Origin: Spisula solida
Lineage: Eukaryota; Mollusca; Bivalvia; Venerida; Mactridae
DNA length: 64,000 nt
Assembly: GCA_947247005.1 (NCBI GenBank)
Contig: OX365948.1
Coordinates: 434,001-498,000 of the forward strand
Reading direction: 5' to 3'
Part shown: positions 1-12,416 of the stretch, piece after piece
Position numbering within the stretch: the first letter of the stretch is position 1
Layout of the letters: each line of letters opens with the position of its first letter
The notes under the pieces: generated by a model
What the model saw: only the letters and a program-made list of their open reading frames with translations
The model's database searches: none
What the model was told of the DNA's origin: nothing
Program-made: the position numbers and the translations under genes

Positions 1-299
1 CTACCAGAAAGACATCATTAATGATTCCGGCTCGTACTGACTGCTATCCTGGTTGGACTCTAGAATATACCGGATACTTGGCGTCCTCTATGAATGAAAA
101 ATCTAATTCTCATGGATCCTACGATACTGTTTGTCTAGATTCACTCCCGGAATTTGTTCCTCATGGAAGCACCAATGATGATGAACATATTTTGTATCTC
201 ATGGAATCACATTGTGGCTCTCTACCATGTCCACCATATGTGAATGGTCGTGAGTTAGCATGTGCTGTTTGTACCATTAAAATGTCCACTAATACTTAA
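1..299 (+). CDS. Short-chain collagen C4-like protein, last exon (5' part outside window)
   Basis: The frame is open from base 3 and ends at TAA 297-299. It encodes the C-terminal half of the globular domain shared by bivalve proteins named short-chain collagen C4-like. Visible family motifs are TRKTS followed by MIPARTDCYPGWTLEYTGYL, then HCGSLPCPPYVNGREL and a final AVC. The paired cysteines suggest a disulphide-bonded extracellular domain. The exon runs off the left edge; the ATG at 21 is an internal Met, because the homologous frame continues upstream of it. It is closely related to the terminal exon at 6728-7209 on the other strand, so the two genes are tail to tail. The function of this family is not established; secretion is inferred from the complete paralogue. 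Confidence 0.85.
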   Translation, partial: TRKTSLMIPARTDCYPGWTLEYTGYLASSMNEKSNSHGSYDTVCLDSLPEFVPHGSTNDDEHILYLMESHCGSLPCPPYVNGRELACAVCTIKMSTNT

Positions 300-604
300 A
301 TAGTTAAATATAATTGGACACAATTAAGCTGTTTATTTATTATATCGATAGTTAAACGCCTGTTTGAAGGGCAGTTGCTTTGTATATTAGACACATACTT
401 TCTCATCTCATCAACTACTAAAGTCCAACGTTACAATGTCGGTGGTCTACTTCATTATTTAAGTGCTTGGTGGATAGAATCACTAAGGCCTGTGTCATAA
501 CCACCATGGCCGTAACTGAAGGGGTGCGTCGGGTGCCCTTTTTCGCCAAAGTAGCCTTTTTTATTGGTGAAATTTACAAACAAATATAAGCTATATGTAT
601 TTTT
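300..604. other. 3' flank, nothing recognised
   Basis: AT-rich sequence downstream of the C4-like stop codon. It presumably contains the 3' UTR. I see no further gene or repeat. Confidence 0.4.
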
Positions 605-1600
605 TCTAGCTCGCTTCGCTCGCCAAATAAATATCATAGAACATTTAGAGAACAGGTTTTTCTAGTTTGCTGCTAGGCTAAAGACTGTGTTTTCTGTTAG
701 CTGGCATTCTGTTTAGATCGAACAATGCATTTTTATGGATGAAATTGATAAATTCTGCACTTTTTTCAAGCTCGCTTCGCTCGCAAATAAACTTTTTGAA
801 TACTTTTGTCAACGTCTTTTATAGTTAAGAACTAGTCTGTGATAAATGCTGTTCAGACAAACAATGCATTTGTTCTTACTCGCTTCGCTCGCCCAATAAC
901 TTTATCATTGTGGCTGGTATGCTGCTAGCACACAAAAAATCTACCGACATGCTGTTCCGACAAACTCGCTTCGCTCGCTCATATTTTAACATTAAAAAGT
1001 ATAAAGTAGAGAAAGTGTTTGTGTGGTTTGCATCAGTCAGCTGCATTGCATTTTTCTTCTAGCTCATTTCGCTTGATGTTTATTTATTTTTTACTGTACA
1101 TAGTATAAGGTAGAGAAATGGTTTGTGTCATATGCATCAGTCAGAAAAACAAAATAAATTTCTTTTTATTCAATTCTCTCGCTTGTAATCATTTAATAAC
1201 ATCAAGTAGAGAACGAGTTTGTGTTCCATACAGCTCAGATAGCATTTTTCAAGCTCGCTACGCTCGCTCAATATTTAAACTTAATCTGTAAATATTATCA
1301 AGTAGAGCAAATAGAAAACACATTTTGTGGTCCATGCAGCTCAGATAACTAATGTTTTTTTCTTGCTCGCTTCGGAAAAGTGTCATTTGAAGAACGGGGT
1401 TGTATGCATATCAGATAAACAATGCAGTTTTTCTAGCTTACTTCGCTCTCGCAATAACAATTTACTGTCTGTGCATAGTGTCAATAGAAGAACGAGCGTG
1501 TGTGGTATAGAAGGCATCTCGGATAAACAGTGCATTTTTCTCAATGAATGTACTGTGCAATGAGCCACTTCGTTCGTCAGCAGGACGGGCAGATCTACAC
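605..1600. repeat. Diverged tandem field carrying GCTCGCTTCGCTCGC
   Basis: The 15-mer GCTCGCTTCGCTCGC or close variants recurs near 609, 771, 879, 965, 1060, 1250, 1364, 1435 and 1562, usually followed by CAATAA. Between copies, blocks such as AGTAGAGAACGAGTTTGTGT and CAATGCATTTTTCT also recur. Spacing varies from about 70 to 190 bp, so this is an old, eroded tandem array and not a clean satellite. No coding sense is apparent. Confidence 0.6.
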
Positions 1601-1728
1601 CCCTCTCCTTATCCATCCAAACAATCATGTCACCTCTTCAAGACCCGATTTCGCACCCCTCTTGAAAAATCCTAGTTAGGGCCATGACCACCCAATACTA
1701 GCCGTCCAGTCGGTAGTCATGTTGCATA

Positions 1729-2230
1729 TGTACAGGGTGGTCCATTAATTCCGCACATTCGTAAACGCCTATAACTTCACTATATAATATATTATTATTT
1801 ACTTTCACATATAAATTTGTTGGAAAGGTTAAAATACAAATTTCTGCTGAACTGAAAAAGTATTTGTCATTGTGCTCTCAAAGTGGCGTTATGACGTCAT
1901 CGATGACCTCATAAACGTGAGTATTTGCAAGATGTCTGAAACTCAGAAATCATAAAACTGCATTACTAATTGGGAAAATTTGCGATTTAAGTAAACAGAA
2001 GACTTGAAAAGTGTGACCAAGTACACATGTGCCTTCAAGAAGGAATAATGTTGGATGATAAATCCAATGAAATGCAACATTCGATTCGTCGGGAGAAGAG
2101 ACTGGTTACCTAAGTTGCATGCAACAACGTCATGAACAGAATTCAAAACAACGTTTGAAACTCATTTCAGAGAAAATGGGTGGTCACATTGAGCGTCTGC
2201 TTTGGATAAGGATTATAGTATCTCTGCCAA
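1729..2230 (+). mobile_element. Decayed DDE transposon remnant
   Basis: The left edge reads ACAGGGTGGTCCATTAATTC, which resembles a transposon terminus. About 400 bp further on, a broken + strand frame (from 2119) reads QRLKLISEKMGGHIERLL. This resembles the C-terminal '..GGHIEHLL' end of some IS630/mariner-like and DUF4817-type transposases. Stops and frame changes lie between the two. I did not find a convincing right terminus, so the limits are approximate. Confidence 0.4.
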
Positions 2231-2432
2231 ATTTGCAAATGACCTCCGGCTTCGAGGGAAGAGAAAGTTTTTGCGATACCAGGAATCCGGATGCGCTGCT
2301 CTAGCACTTTCCGAATAGACTCCTCGTTTCTTTGACGTTCCCAATACCAGCGAGACTATCTCTCGGTTACCAACAAGTTCATCTCTAGTTGGTGGCAAAC
2401 ACTGAAAACTTTTTTGAAATAGTCAGTAAATC

Positions 2433-2484
2433 GGCCGAGATTCGAACCAGGACCTCCGGATTGGAGCGCTCACCACTCAGTCAC
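2433..2484 (-). mobile_element. tRNA-derived SINE head
   Basis: Read on the - strand this contains GAGTGGTGAGCGCTC, close to a pol III A box, followed by GGTTCGAATCTCGG, a near-perfect B box. The arrangement is that of a tRNA-related SINE head and not a complete tRNA gene, since no acceptor stem can be folded. Confidence 0.45.
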
Positions 2485-5400
2485 TGTTCGACCCTGATGT
2501 TCAAGATACTTCCATAGAAATATAAAAAAAAATAGTGTCAGGTTACGAGAATATGGAAGCTAGAGATTATATAAGTATCGCATTCACCGTGCGAAGTAAA
2601 CATGTCAAGATGGTGGCAGCTACAGTCCGTTAAGTTACGTTTGTCACTTGTATACAAACATTTCAACTAGAATTCAACATCATAACATTGTATTTCTATT
2701 GTTTTAAACATTTTTATTGGAGAAAAGGCTAATAAAAACAATACATTATTCACTGAGCTACATGCTAGTACGTAAAAAAGACACCAGTAATAGAAATTAC
2801 AATGTTTATGTACGCAATGTTATGTAACAAATGACTGACCCGAATAATCGAGTTATATCATATGTCGACTTCTTTGATGTAAATATGGCTGGTATTGTCG
2901 TCGGTGATCTACATGCCGTTCAAAAATAGGATATTTAAGAGATGATGGATATGTACCTGTGTTTTATCGTAGAATAAACGTGGTCGTGAGTTCGGTGGCG
3001 TAGTATTCAAATCACGAGTGTCCGGAGAATATTTTTATTACCATAAGTTAACAATGACTCCAAGGTTGGTATGTATGTTTCTTGCACTGACATGAAACCA
3101 CTACACAATAGCCAAAACTATATATTATAGTATATGAGCTGGTGACCAGAATTTCAATTTTCATTTACCCCATCTGGTAGAAAAAGTATGTTGGTATTTT
3201 CGAATAATACAGACATTCAGGATTTAGAAAAAGGTGGATGCCAGATCTGAAAGTGTTTTTTTATCAGGGGCAACAACTCTAGCTGTCGAAGAAATTTACG
3301 AAACCACCAGGTAACCTATGTTCTGATGTGAAGTTTTTGTTTATATATGCATTACCACACATTTGCATGGATATTGTTCATTTGATAATGTGCATCAAAA
3401 GTACATACAACACCGACCAGTTTGAGGTCACGGTCAAGGTCACTTCATAGGTTACCGGGTGGTTTCGTAAAGACCATAAAACCCAAATATTTGAACTTTT
3501 GATGGGATTGTCTTTTGATGAGCTACCACAGGTTATCCAAGATGAAATTAGGACATTGTCTGTCAATACCTTGTTTCTAATGAACATTACGCCAACAATG
3601 TTATGTATGTCTGAATAACTAGTGCTACCGCCCGTTTCACTGGCTTGTTACTGCTAAACTGCTTTCCGAATTGATTTGCTTTCACATTGTACCCAAATAT
3701 ACGCATTGTACTTGTAAACGTATACATGAACGAACAATAGGATATGTGGAATTGTTTCATAGTACATTATAAGTAAGGCAATTACTAGTAGTCATTCCAT
3801 CCTAAATAATCTAACGGTTTCATTTCTTGCTTATGTCATCTTCTGGAGGTAGAATACTTATGCTTGTATTCTATCATACGTTCTAGTGCGTGTTCTAAAC
3901 TTGGTGCGACGTGGGTATGTTTGTGTGTGCGTATGAATACGTATATATGCATCCTGTATCAATCCTAATATAGTTATGTATTGTGAATGGTTGTGTGCAT
4001 GTTTGGTGTGTAAATACAAATGGTTACGAAGTATGTCCGTGTATGGTATCTATGTGCGTGCGTGTGAGTGCTTTATGCGTTTGCTGTTTTCGTGCGCACA
4101 TGTATGTCTGGAAAGTACAGATTCAGATATATGGGGTATGCTTACGTAAATGTATGTGTATGTACTGTTGCTAAATTCTTGTGCTGCTTGATTTGTTCAT
4201 GTATTTACTGCTATGCATAACTGTATTTAATGAACATACTCAGTTCAAATATAACCATATCAATATAATATATTAAATGACACATTGTACTGCGCTATGT
4301 ATATAATTATGTTTTGTTGAAACTTATCTATGATCATATTTATTTGTAATTGTATGCATATGCTTGTATATTTATGTTTGTTTATATGAAAATGATGATA
4401 GCTCTCCCAAGTGGAGGTAAATAAAGTATCCATCTATCTAGTAAAATGATGAGGACTTATTACCTGCGAGCTTGAGCGAGCAGGTATATTGGATAGCCTT
4501 AAGTAAAAAGTCCATGGAGGGGCACGTGACCTGTTCTCGATGGTTTACGATTTCAAAAAAAAAATCCAAAAAAAGATGCATTTTGTAAGAATGTCGTGAA
4601 CCAGACTAATCAAACCGGTCGTTTTTTCTTGAACGAAAATAGGTTATCTTACGCAAAAAGATGGCTGACGTATGTCGGCCCGAGCAAGTCGAAATTCTTA
4701 GAAAGAACTACAAAATTATCCTTAAAACCCGTCCCTACGATAAAAAATATACACGCAACTCGATTTAAAAGAGTACAAAACACGAGTTTATGTCGTTTTA
4801 TCGTTGGATAAATTCTTCGCTAACGTTTCATACTCAATCAACACTTTCGTACGACTTCACAACGTTCGTCCTGAATATTTTTTTTCGTACTCAACACAAT
4901 TCGTACCCAGCACTTCGCTTCGTAAATTATATTTCGGATTTTTTTAGAATCAGCGGGTATAATTAGTGCTGGTTGTTTCCCTTGATAAAATTAACAACAT
5001 ATACAGGTTTTTTAGGTCTCTAGAGTCATATAAGGAGAATTACCATTCAGTGTTTATGTCTATTCAGAGAGTTAAAATTCTAAATGTCTATGGTGATGGA
5101 ATTATCGGAATTGGTTTATGATCTTTGATATTGTTGAACACTGAAAACATGTCTTATGATAATACCTTTAATGGACTGATACGAGGTTTTATTTATAAGC
5201 ATATAAATATTATATAGAACAAGGGAGTCATAATATGCAATTATGTGTCTTGAAAATTGGTTTGTTATACATGAAATTATTTAACAATTTGTTGATAAAT
5301 TTCGTATGTCAAATTATCGTGCATACAGTTTTCCCAATTTGAAAGCTACCTGCCTATCGCGCTTATTTTGTTTACAATTTTGAGATTTTCATGCTTAATT

Positions 5401-5640
5401 TTATACACATCAGCTGTTGAATTATGCAGATAGAAGTTCGATGATCCTGTCAATTCTCTGTAAAATGAAGTCGGTACATCATTTGCTCGCAGGAACTATT
5501 TGACTTGTTACATTATGTGTATAGCATTACAGGAATCAGTGTAAACTTTGTGGAAATAAATATGCGAACTGGAAGTGTATTGTTATCACTGATGAAATAT
5601 GTGGACTCTGTATGATTATGTATATATAGTTTAATATATA
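2485..5640. other. Intergenic, no gene recognised
   Basis: AT-rich sequence with only short chance reading frames. A stretch at 4398-4440 (CTCTCCCAAGTGGAGGTAAA, then ATAAAG and a CTAT run) looks like the 3' tail of a non-LTR retrotransposon. At 4462-4485 ACCTGC and GCAGGT form a short inverted repeat around a GAGCTTGAGCGA loop, recalling the field at 605-1600. Confidence 0.35.
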
Positions 5641-6453
5641 CACTTACGCACACTTCCAACGCAACACCTACACTTTTCATCATTTCTCAACTATTTATAA
5701 TGTGATTTGATTAAAATTTGGCATATTTATAGATATATATTTAACTGATGTTTATATGATTATTTTATCAAAATCGATTGATTGTAAGATGAAAAAAATT
5801 TCAAGTGACGACCATCACTGCAAATTGAAAAGTCACAAAAATACACCATGAAAACTATTACAAAAATGGATGTAAATTTTACTAAACAGTTTATAACAAT
5901 AAATAAATAAAGGAAAAACGTTGTGTTCCTTGTTAATTAGAATCTAGTATGTCCATCCATGTATGTTATGATATATTTTTTCTTCTGTCCCATCGAAAGC
6001 ACAAAATTCGTATCAATATCTGGGGAATGGTTCCCATTTCCTGAAAACGGCCCGTTTCTGTCGTTTTTGTGGGGTTGGTGGTCTTCTCGTTTGTCGCTTA
6101 CACAGCTGGTCCCGGCAAATTCCAAATAATCTTGAAATCCGAAGACTTTGATGATATTGGCAACTGTTGTATGTTGTGATTATGCAGAAATGCTTGATGT
6201 ACACGTGCTATGTGAGCTAGAGCTACGTCATGCCGTATTTTTACATCGTGTAACTTTTGTGACTTTCAGTTTTGCAGTGATGCTCATTTTTTTGTTTAAT
6301 TTTTATCTTTCAATGAACTAATTTTCATATAAATTCTAGGAGACATGCAAAGAAGATGTATCAATTGACATGCCAAGTTTGAACTATATCCATGGAAAAA
6401 TAAATGAGAAATTATGAAAAATGTAGGTGTTGCGTTGGGAGTGTGAGTAAGTG
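5641..6453. mobile_element. Non-autonomous Tc1/mariner-type element, 813 bp
   Basis: The left end CACTTACGCACACTTCCAAC and the reverse complement of the right end CACTTACTCACACTCCCAAC match with few differences. The match continues inward for roughly 90 bp (GCAACACCTACAC.., later TTTGGCAT). TA dinucleotides flank both ends (5639-5640 and 6454-6455), the target-site duplication typical of Tc1/mariner. The interior has only short frames and no recognisable transposase, so it must have moved in trans. Confidence 0.75.
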
Positions 6454-6727
6454 TACATATAATAGATCAATCCGACATCCATCTAGAATGATCCCGAGCG
6501 ATTAGATCAATTGATGGACACTATCAGAACCAGTAACACTACTGTTACAAATAATGGTAACAACGTACAGAGCTAATAAACACGAAAGTCGTAACCAGCA
6601 AAGCTGGCGGCGACATATGTTTTAGCCAGTATATGATTCAAATTTATGATTAAATTGCCGTTCAATGATAACAAACAAATGCTTATTTCATCAGTGCATT
6701 ATATTTATTACAACTTAATGGCGAACA

Positions 6728-9401
6728 TTAAATGGAACATACAGCACATGCTAACTCACGACCATCCACATACGGTGGACATGTTAGCGAGCCACAATGT
6801 GCTTCAACCAGATACAATATATGTTCATTATTATTGGAGCCTCCATTAGGAACAAACTCAGGGAGTACATCTACACAGACAGTGTTATAGGACTCGTGAT
6901 TTAGCTCATTCATAGCGGTCATTAAGTACCCGGTATATTCTAGAGTCCATCCAGGGTAGCAGTTAGTACGAGCTGGAATCATTACGGATGTTCTTCTGGT
7001 AGACTTACATACTGCACATGGTACGTCGTGGTTAAATACTGAATACGGAAAGATGTTCTGTGGATCAACGACATCAAGCTCTGTTCCATAGATTGCAGCC
7101 TTTACACCATCAAATCCGTCCGTATAGTTACCCCATGTTGGATTGAAGGGAAGACACAAGTTGTCGGAACCACTCCCATGTTTATTGTAGTGTTTGCCTG
7201 CTACATAACCTAAAATATGAGCAGATTCATTCATGTTCACTTTTAGCAAATTGAATTAATATTTACTTGGTTTTCAGCGTAGAATCAGTTTATGTAAAAT
7301 AAGTATGTATACGCGTTTATGTTGACAATTGTTCAGGAAAGTGACAGTTCGCTTTGAACCCATGCTTCATCCGTTACTACAACATCGGCAATTTCGTTTG
7401 AATTGTCCAAGTTAAAGTTTGCATTGCATTTTTAGCTCACCTGAGCACGAAGTGCTCAAGGTGGGCTATTGTGATCGCCCTATGTCCGTTGTCCGTCGTT
7501 CGCCGTGCGTCGTCAACAATTGGACTGTTAACACTCTAGAGGTCACAGTGTTGACTTAATCTTTATGAAACTTGGGCACAATGTTTGTCTCTATAAAATC
7601 TAGGTCAAGTTTGCAACTGGTTCATCTGAGGTTAAAAACTAGGTCACCATGTCACATCAAAGAAAAATATTGTTATCACTCTAGAGGTCACATTTTTTAC
7701 ATAATCTTAATGAAACTTGGGCACTATGAATGTCTCTATGAAATCTAGGTCAAGTTTGTATTTGGGTCATCTGGGGTCACAACCAAGGTCACTAGGTCAC
7801 ATCAAAGAAAAAACCTTGTTAACACTCTAGAGGTCACATTTTTGACATAATCTTAATGAAACTTGGTCAAAATTTATGTCTCTATGAAATCTAGGTCAAG
7901 TTCGTAATTGGGTCATCTGGGGGCAAAAACAAAGCCACCAGGTCACTGATTCTGCATCAGGTGAGCGCTATAGGGCCAATGGTCCTCTTGTTTACTTAAA
8001 CTAAAACCGACAATGGAAACTACCGTTGAAGAAAAACCTTGTTAACACTCTAGAGGTCACCTGCTTTACCTAATCTATATGAACCTTGGGCACAATGTTT
8101 GTCTGTATAAAATCTAGGTCAACTTCGTAAATGGGTCATCTGTGGTCAAAAACTAGGTCACATCAAAGAAAAACTTTGTTTACACTTTAGAGGTCACATT
8201 TTTTGTGTGATATTAATGACACTTGGCCACAATGTGTGGCTTTATGAATTCTAGGTCCAGTTCGCAACTGGGTCATATGGGGTCAAAAACAAAGCCACCA
8301 GGTCACTGATTCTGCCTAAACTGCTAGTCATCAGGTGAGCGCTATAGGGCCAATGGCCCTCTTGTTTACTTAAACTAAAACCGACAATGGAAAATTCCGA
8401 GTAAGAAGAAAGTGATTGGTGACCATTTGCAACCGAAGCTGAGTCTCGTTACGGTCTTGGTTCGTTTCTAACTTTATGGGTACATCTATTCGATGTTTTA
8501 GTACGAACATAGTCCATGTTCATGTAGATTTGCCATTCCATATCGTATTGTCAGTAATTACTGTCCTTCGTATGTGATTACTGATTGATTCGGCTTAATG
8601 GTTCAAAGTGACTTTATTTGGTGACTATTCAACACATCATGATGTATGTAATATTTGTATACATCGTTGTTGTATATACAAAGAAGTGATCACTTACCAC
8701 GATACACCAGTTCAGCTTCATTTGGACACGTATTTCTACCCCACCTGGTATATACCGCGCCCTGATCTGTTAATTGAACAAAACTGACTATATAAGTTAC
8801 CATGGTTACAATACAAATACATAACTATCTATGAGTAGTACATAGCCATAGACCGACGATAAAGTACCATTACGTTTTGGAACATTTTGCTCTGTGGTTA
8901 GATGCATCTAGATAAAAACAGCAATCTTACAAACTTCAAATGTAGTAGGCATATGACAGCCAACTTTTAATTTTACAGTTCGAATTTATTTGTCTGAAGA
9001 AAAGAATGAATATATCGATAATGTGTATTTGTAACTTGAAGTATTTTCCGTAGATTGCTAGCATTGTTACAGTTAGGTGCTACACATTTTACCAATGATA
9101 CAATAATCACCTGTTCCAGCGATATACAAACATGTATGTAACACAGACTGTATAGTAATGTGTATATATAACAATGCATATGTAGTCATAGAATGAAAAC
9201 GCTTTAGATACCGTTTTGTTGAGCCGTTTTAAGAGAATTCACTTCTTGGGTCAATGTCGCCAGTTCAGCTTGGAGTGTCATCACCACGCTCGCTATATCA
9301 TCATCACTGTGTAAAAGCAACCTCTTCTCAGACGCCGCGTCTGCAGCTACATCTATAAACACGCCTTGTATAATCACCACTAAGACTATCGTCAGAGACA
9401 T
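6728..9401 (-). CDS. Short-chain collagen C4-like secreted protein, complete, 3 exons, 246 aa
   Basis: The coding exons are 9401-9212, 8766-8698 and 7209-6728. They join with matching phases: donor GTATCT at 9211, acceptor AG 8768-8767, donor GTAAGT at 8697, acceptor AG 7211-7210. Exon 1 gives a signal peptide (MSLTIVLVVIIQGVFIDVAA) and a short heptad-like segment (VVMTLQAELATLTQEVNSLK), probably a coiled coil for oligomerisation. Exon 2 gives GAVYTRWGRNTCPNEAELVY. Exon 3 gives LCLPFNPTWG, HDVPCAVC, MIPARTNCYPGWTLEYTGYL and CGSLTCPPYVDGREL. These are the family's usual landmarks. No Gly-X-Y triplets remain, so despite the name it is not a collagen. It is convergent with its paralogue at 1-299. 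The donor of intron 1 is weak but is the only one that keeps the frame. The exact function is unknown. Confidence 0.88.
7433..8372. mobile_element. AGCTCACCTGAGC-family repeat with internal tandem copies, in intron 2
   Basis: The element opens with AGCTCACCTGAGCACGAAGT and closes with CAGGTGAGCGCTATAGGGCC, then a CCTCTTGTTTAC tail, a pattern I know from abundant bivalve repeats. Inside, a block of about 170 bp (AACACTCTAGAGGTCACA, ATGAAACTTGGGCAC, ATCTAGGTCAAGTT) is repeated several times. The right portion with its tail has been duplicated in tandem: the tail and its flank ACTTAAACTAAAACCGACAA appear near 7992 and again near 8367. It lies wholly inside intron 2 of the C4-like gene. Confidence 0.7.
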
Positions 9402-11715
9402 TATGTATAAGTTACTCTGTTAGGTTGAAATATGAACGGAATTGAATTCAACAATGATAGTTAACGTTACTTCGTGGTCACACGTGATCACATTATCTTT
9501 ATGGAACGCCGTATTTGGTAAAGTGTCAGCCATCAAAAGGTTATGTGTGAGTGGGATGTTCAGCAATTATTCTGTTGTAGTAGTGGAAACAACAGTCAAT
9601 CAAGAAACAATATTGTTTACAAACAGCTTATTTTTACAATTGTAACCAGGCGTTTTATTTTCTTGTCAGTCCTTTTGTGTGACTGTGCCTCTCTTTGCTC
9701 TTTTGCCTCTTTTTGTGCTTTTACTTACCTTTGGTCTTTTGCTACTCTTCAATGTCACGTGATTTGGAGTCGAAACAGCTGATTGAAGAAAGACGGTTGT
9801 GTATTTGGAAAAAAGTGAACTTTTAATACAGATATGATGTGTATGTTGGATGGTATAGGTTTTGAAGTATTTAATCATGTTTTCTTTTAATGTACTGCAG
9901 TTGTCTATTTCGAATTGTGCGGAAATACGGTTATTTCTGTACGTTTGTGCCGAGATTCGAACCCCGCGTTTTTTAGTAAAAGGGCGGCTTATCGGAAAAC
10001 TTTCTAAACTTAACTTTAACTTTTATTAACGATAACATTTGTCTGGGATTAACCTTATATCACTGACTGTCTCTGCACCTTGTAACTTCCCAGGAATATT
10101 AGTGCACTTGGTGGATTGGTCACATGAGATCGGGAGTGTAGAAGTGTTTGGTCCCTTAGACCGGTAGGTTATGTGTCCCGTGTCCTGTACAGTGCACTGT
10201 TAATATTTTTGTAATTTATTATTTATATTATGTATGTGCATTCTGTAAGTCATCATTACCTGTAAGTGTTAATGTAAAGGACTGTAAACATGCACTTGGA
10301 TTTATGGTGAACTGTGTTGTGACAGAATATTGTTTCAAGACTTTTATGTAATTATTCCTGCAACTTATGTGCTCGGCTGGTTAAGTTGAGTGCTGCCTTC
10401 CCTGTCTGACTTAATATAATCTTTGTATGTGTGTTTATTGTTTGTCTATTGCATGACGCCTTCATTCTTGATTGGATTGAAGTATTTATCGTTGTACTGT
10501 TTACAGAATCTATTCTACATTAAATACCATCAGAATATGACATTGTTTGTGTTGGACCTAGTCCTAGCGTACACGTATAGGCACATTTCATATTATTGTT
10601 TATGTTCTAAAAATATTAACAAGATATCATAAAGATTTGAATGATTAATTTTATCCGGATGGCAGGAAAATATATGGTTGATATTGTCTTGAAACTAGTA
10701 ATCTTATATTTGGGACTACTGATTCATTTTTCATAAATTTTCAAGTTTCTTATATTTGTGGAAAGCTCTTTAAATTCATATTTTGATTATGTAAAAAATA
10801 CTTTTCTTATCTGAAATTCCCCGTTTTAACATCTATTTAAACCTGACATATGTTGCTGGTGAACCAGGTGAATAATTTTGGTAAATAAATTCATTATTTG
10901 GGTGTCTGAACTGTAAACATAAAATATGAAAGCCAAGCGCTTTCCATGGATATAAATAAATTGAAATTCGGCCAAAAAATGAAAAAGTTATTTAAAAAAC
11001 AAAATTCCTGTGCCTATGTTTGTTTATAAATGCTGACCCCTTTCTGCCATCCAAACAGATATACAGGTAAACAGTAACATGTGCTTGTGGTGTCACACTG
11101 AAATGTGCCTTTTAAAGAACACTTCGACTTATTATACCCACAGAAAACCACAGCACCACTGAGCTAGACCTGGGTTATACAATAATATTCTATATCTGAA
11201 TATCGCTCAACCGATTCTCCATTTACCCGCTCCCCTCCCCCGAGCACTGAATCGCAAGTCGACTGTTATCACGGCGCCTCTAGCAGCTACAGAACATTGG
11301 TGTGACCCTCCAGTTACCCATTCATACATCTTGGTGAAGTGAAGCAATATGGCTGCTTCTTTACGAATTAAAATTGAAAAGTGGGAAACACGGGGAACGA
11401 AGCGGGGATCTTTCGATCCCAAAGCGAGCCCTACCTATAGACCACCGTTCCCCGCCCAAACAAACCGTCACCATGATTATGTGGCGATTTACTATAAGAG
11501 TACATACAGATACATGTGCAATTAATCAACATCATGTATATAATTATTACTATGGAAAGATGAATGACACATCTGTAGTGTTGCCTTAATGATGATGCTT
11601 CATTGATGTATAAATAACTATACTTGGATCTTCCCTAAATAAGTATTCAATTATATAAGACCGGTGTTCCATTGTTTGATCATGTATGTAAAAATGTTTT
11701 AGAGATAAGGCTCAG
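9402..11715. other. Intergenic, one SINE fragment
   Basis: No gene is recognised. At 9949-9963 the - strand reads GGGTTCGAATCTCGGC, a B box like the one at 2437, so a SINE fragment is likely. The rest is AT-rich and without supported reading frames. Confidence 0.35.
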
Positions 11716-11800
11716 TTAGTCTGGTTCCCGATCTTTACAATATACGCAGTAAAGACCTAATCTAACGGAATGTAATATTGGGGAACGGGAACCAGACTAA
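11716..11800. mobile_element. 85-bp inverted-repeat element
   Basis: The ends TTAGTCTGGTTCCCG (11716-11730) and CGGGAACCAGACTAA (11786-11800) are perfect 15-bp inverted repeats around a 55-bp centre. This looks like a very short MITE or a hairpin remnant of a longer one. It has no coding capacity. Confidence 0.5.
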
Positions 11801-12259
11801 GGTTCAGTGAATCTTGTCTAGTTCTTACTACGTAGTGTATCTTCATGGCCTATGTAGTACATCCTTATAGATCAGTGTAATTATACTAAACATACATGTA
11901 TATACATAATGTTGTATATTTGTACAGTAAAACTTCGTTGACTATGTAGGCCTATATATATACATGTTGTTAGTTTAAACAATATTTATTTCTTTATAAA
12001 CATATAATATGATAACATTCATTTACACATATTAAGGATTGAGTAGAAAGCAATACATGTTGTTAAACTTTCTGCATCCATTATACAACAAAGTAGAATA
12101 CATGCACATGTAACATTGGTATGTGTTGATGCGGCCGTTTCTGTATGGCTTCGTGTTGTCCGTGCATGTACAGTATTTAAGTGTGTATGTACAAAATCAA
12201 AAGGGAAACAACGCGAAAAAGCAGTAATCATATTTTAATAAATAAAACATTCATATACA

Positions 12260-12416
12260 TTATGTTGTACATGCTTTTGTTGGACCGAGGTAACATGGTA
12301 CAGTAAATTTGTTCTCAATTAAGTCCACGAATGCTGAGTAGGTTGCAGCAACTCCAGCTGTTAAACCAACAAATATAATCTCATACAGAAACACTTTGGT
12401 ATGCAGTGGAATAAAC
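12260..12416 (-). CDS. Transporter coding exon 8 (C-terminus)
   Basis: Follows acceptor TTTATTTCAG. It reads FIPLHTKVFLYEIIFVGLTA, then the last helix GVAATYSAFVDLI and VPCYLGPTKACTT with stop TAA 12262-12260. The frame joins exon 7 exactly across a 9585-bp intron, and the PCYL ending is typical of the family. Confidence 0.88.
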
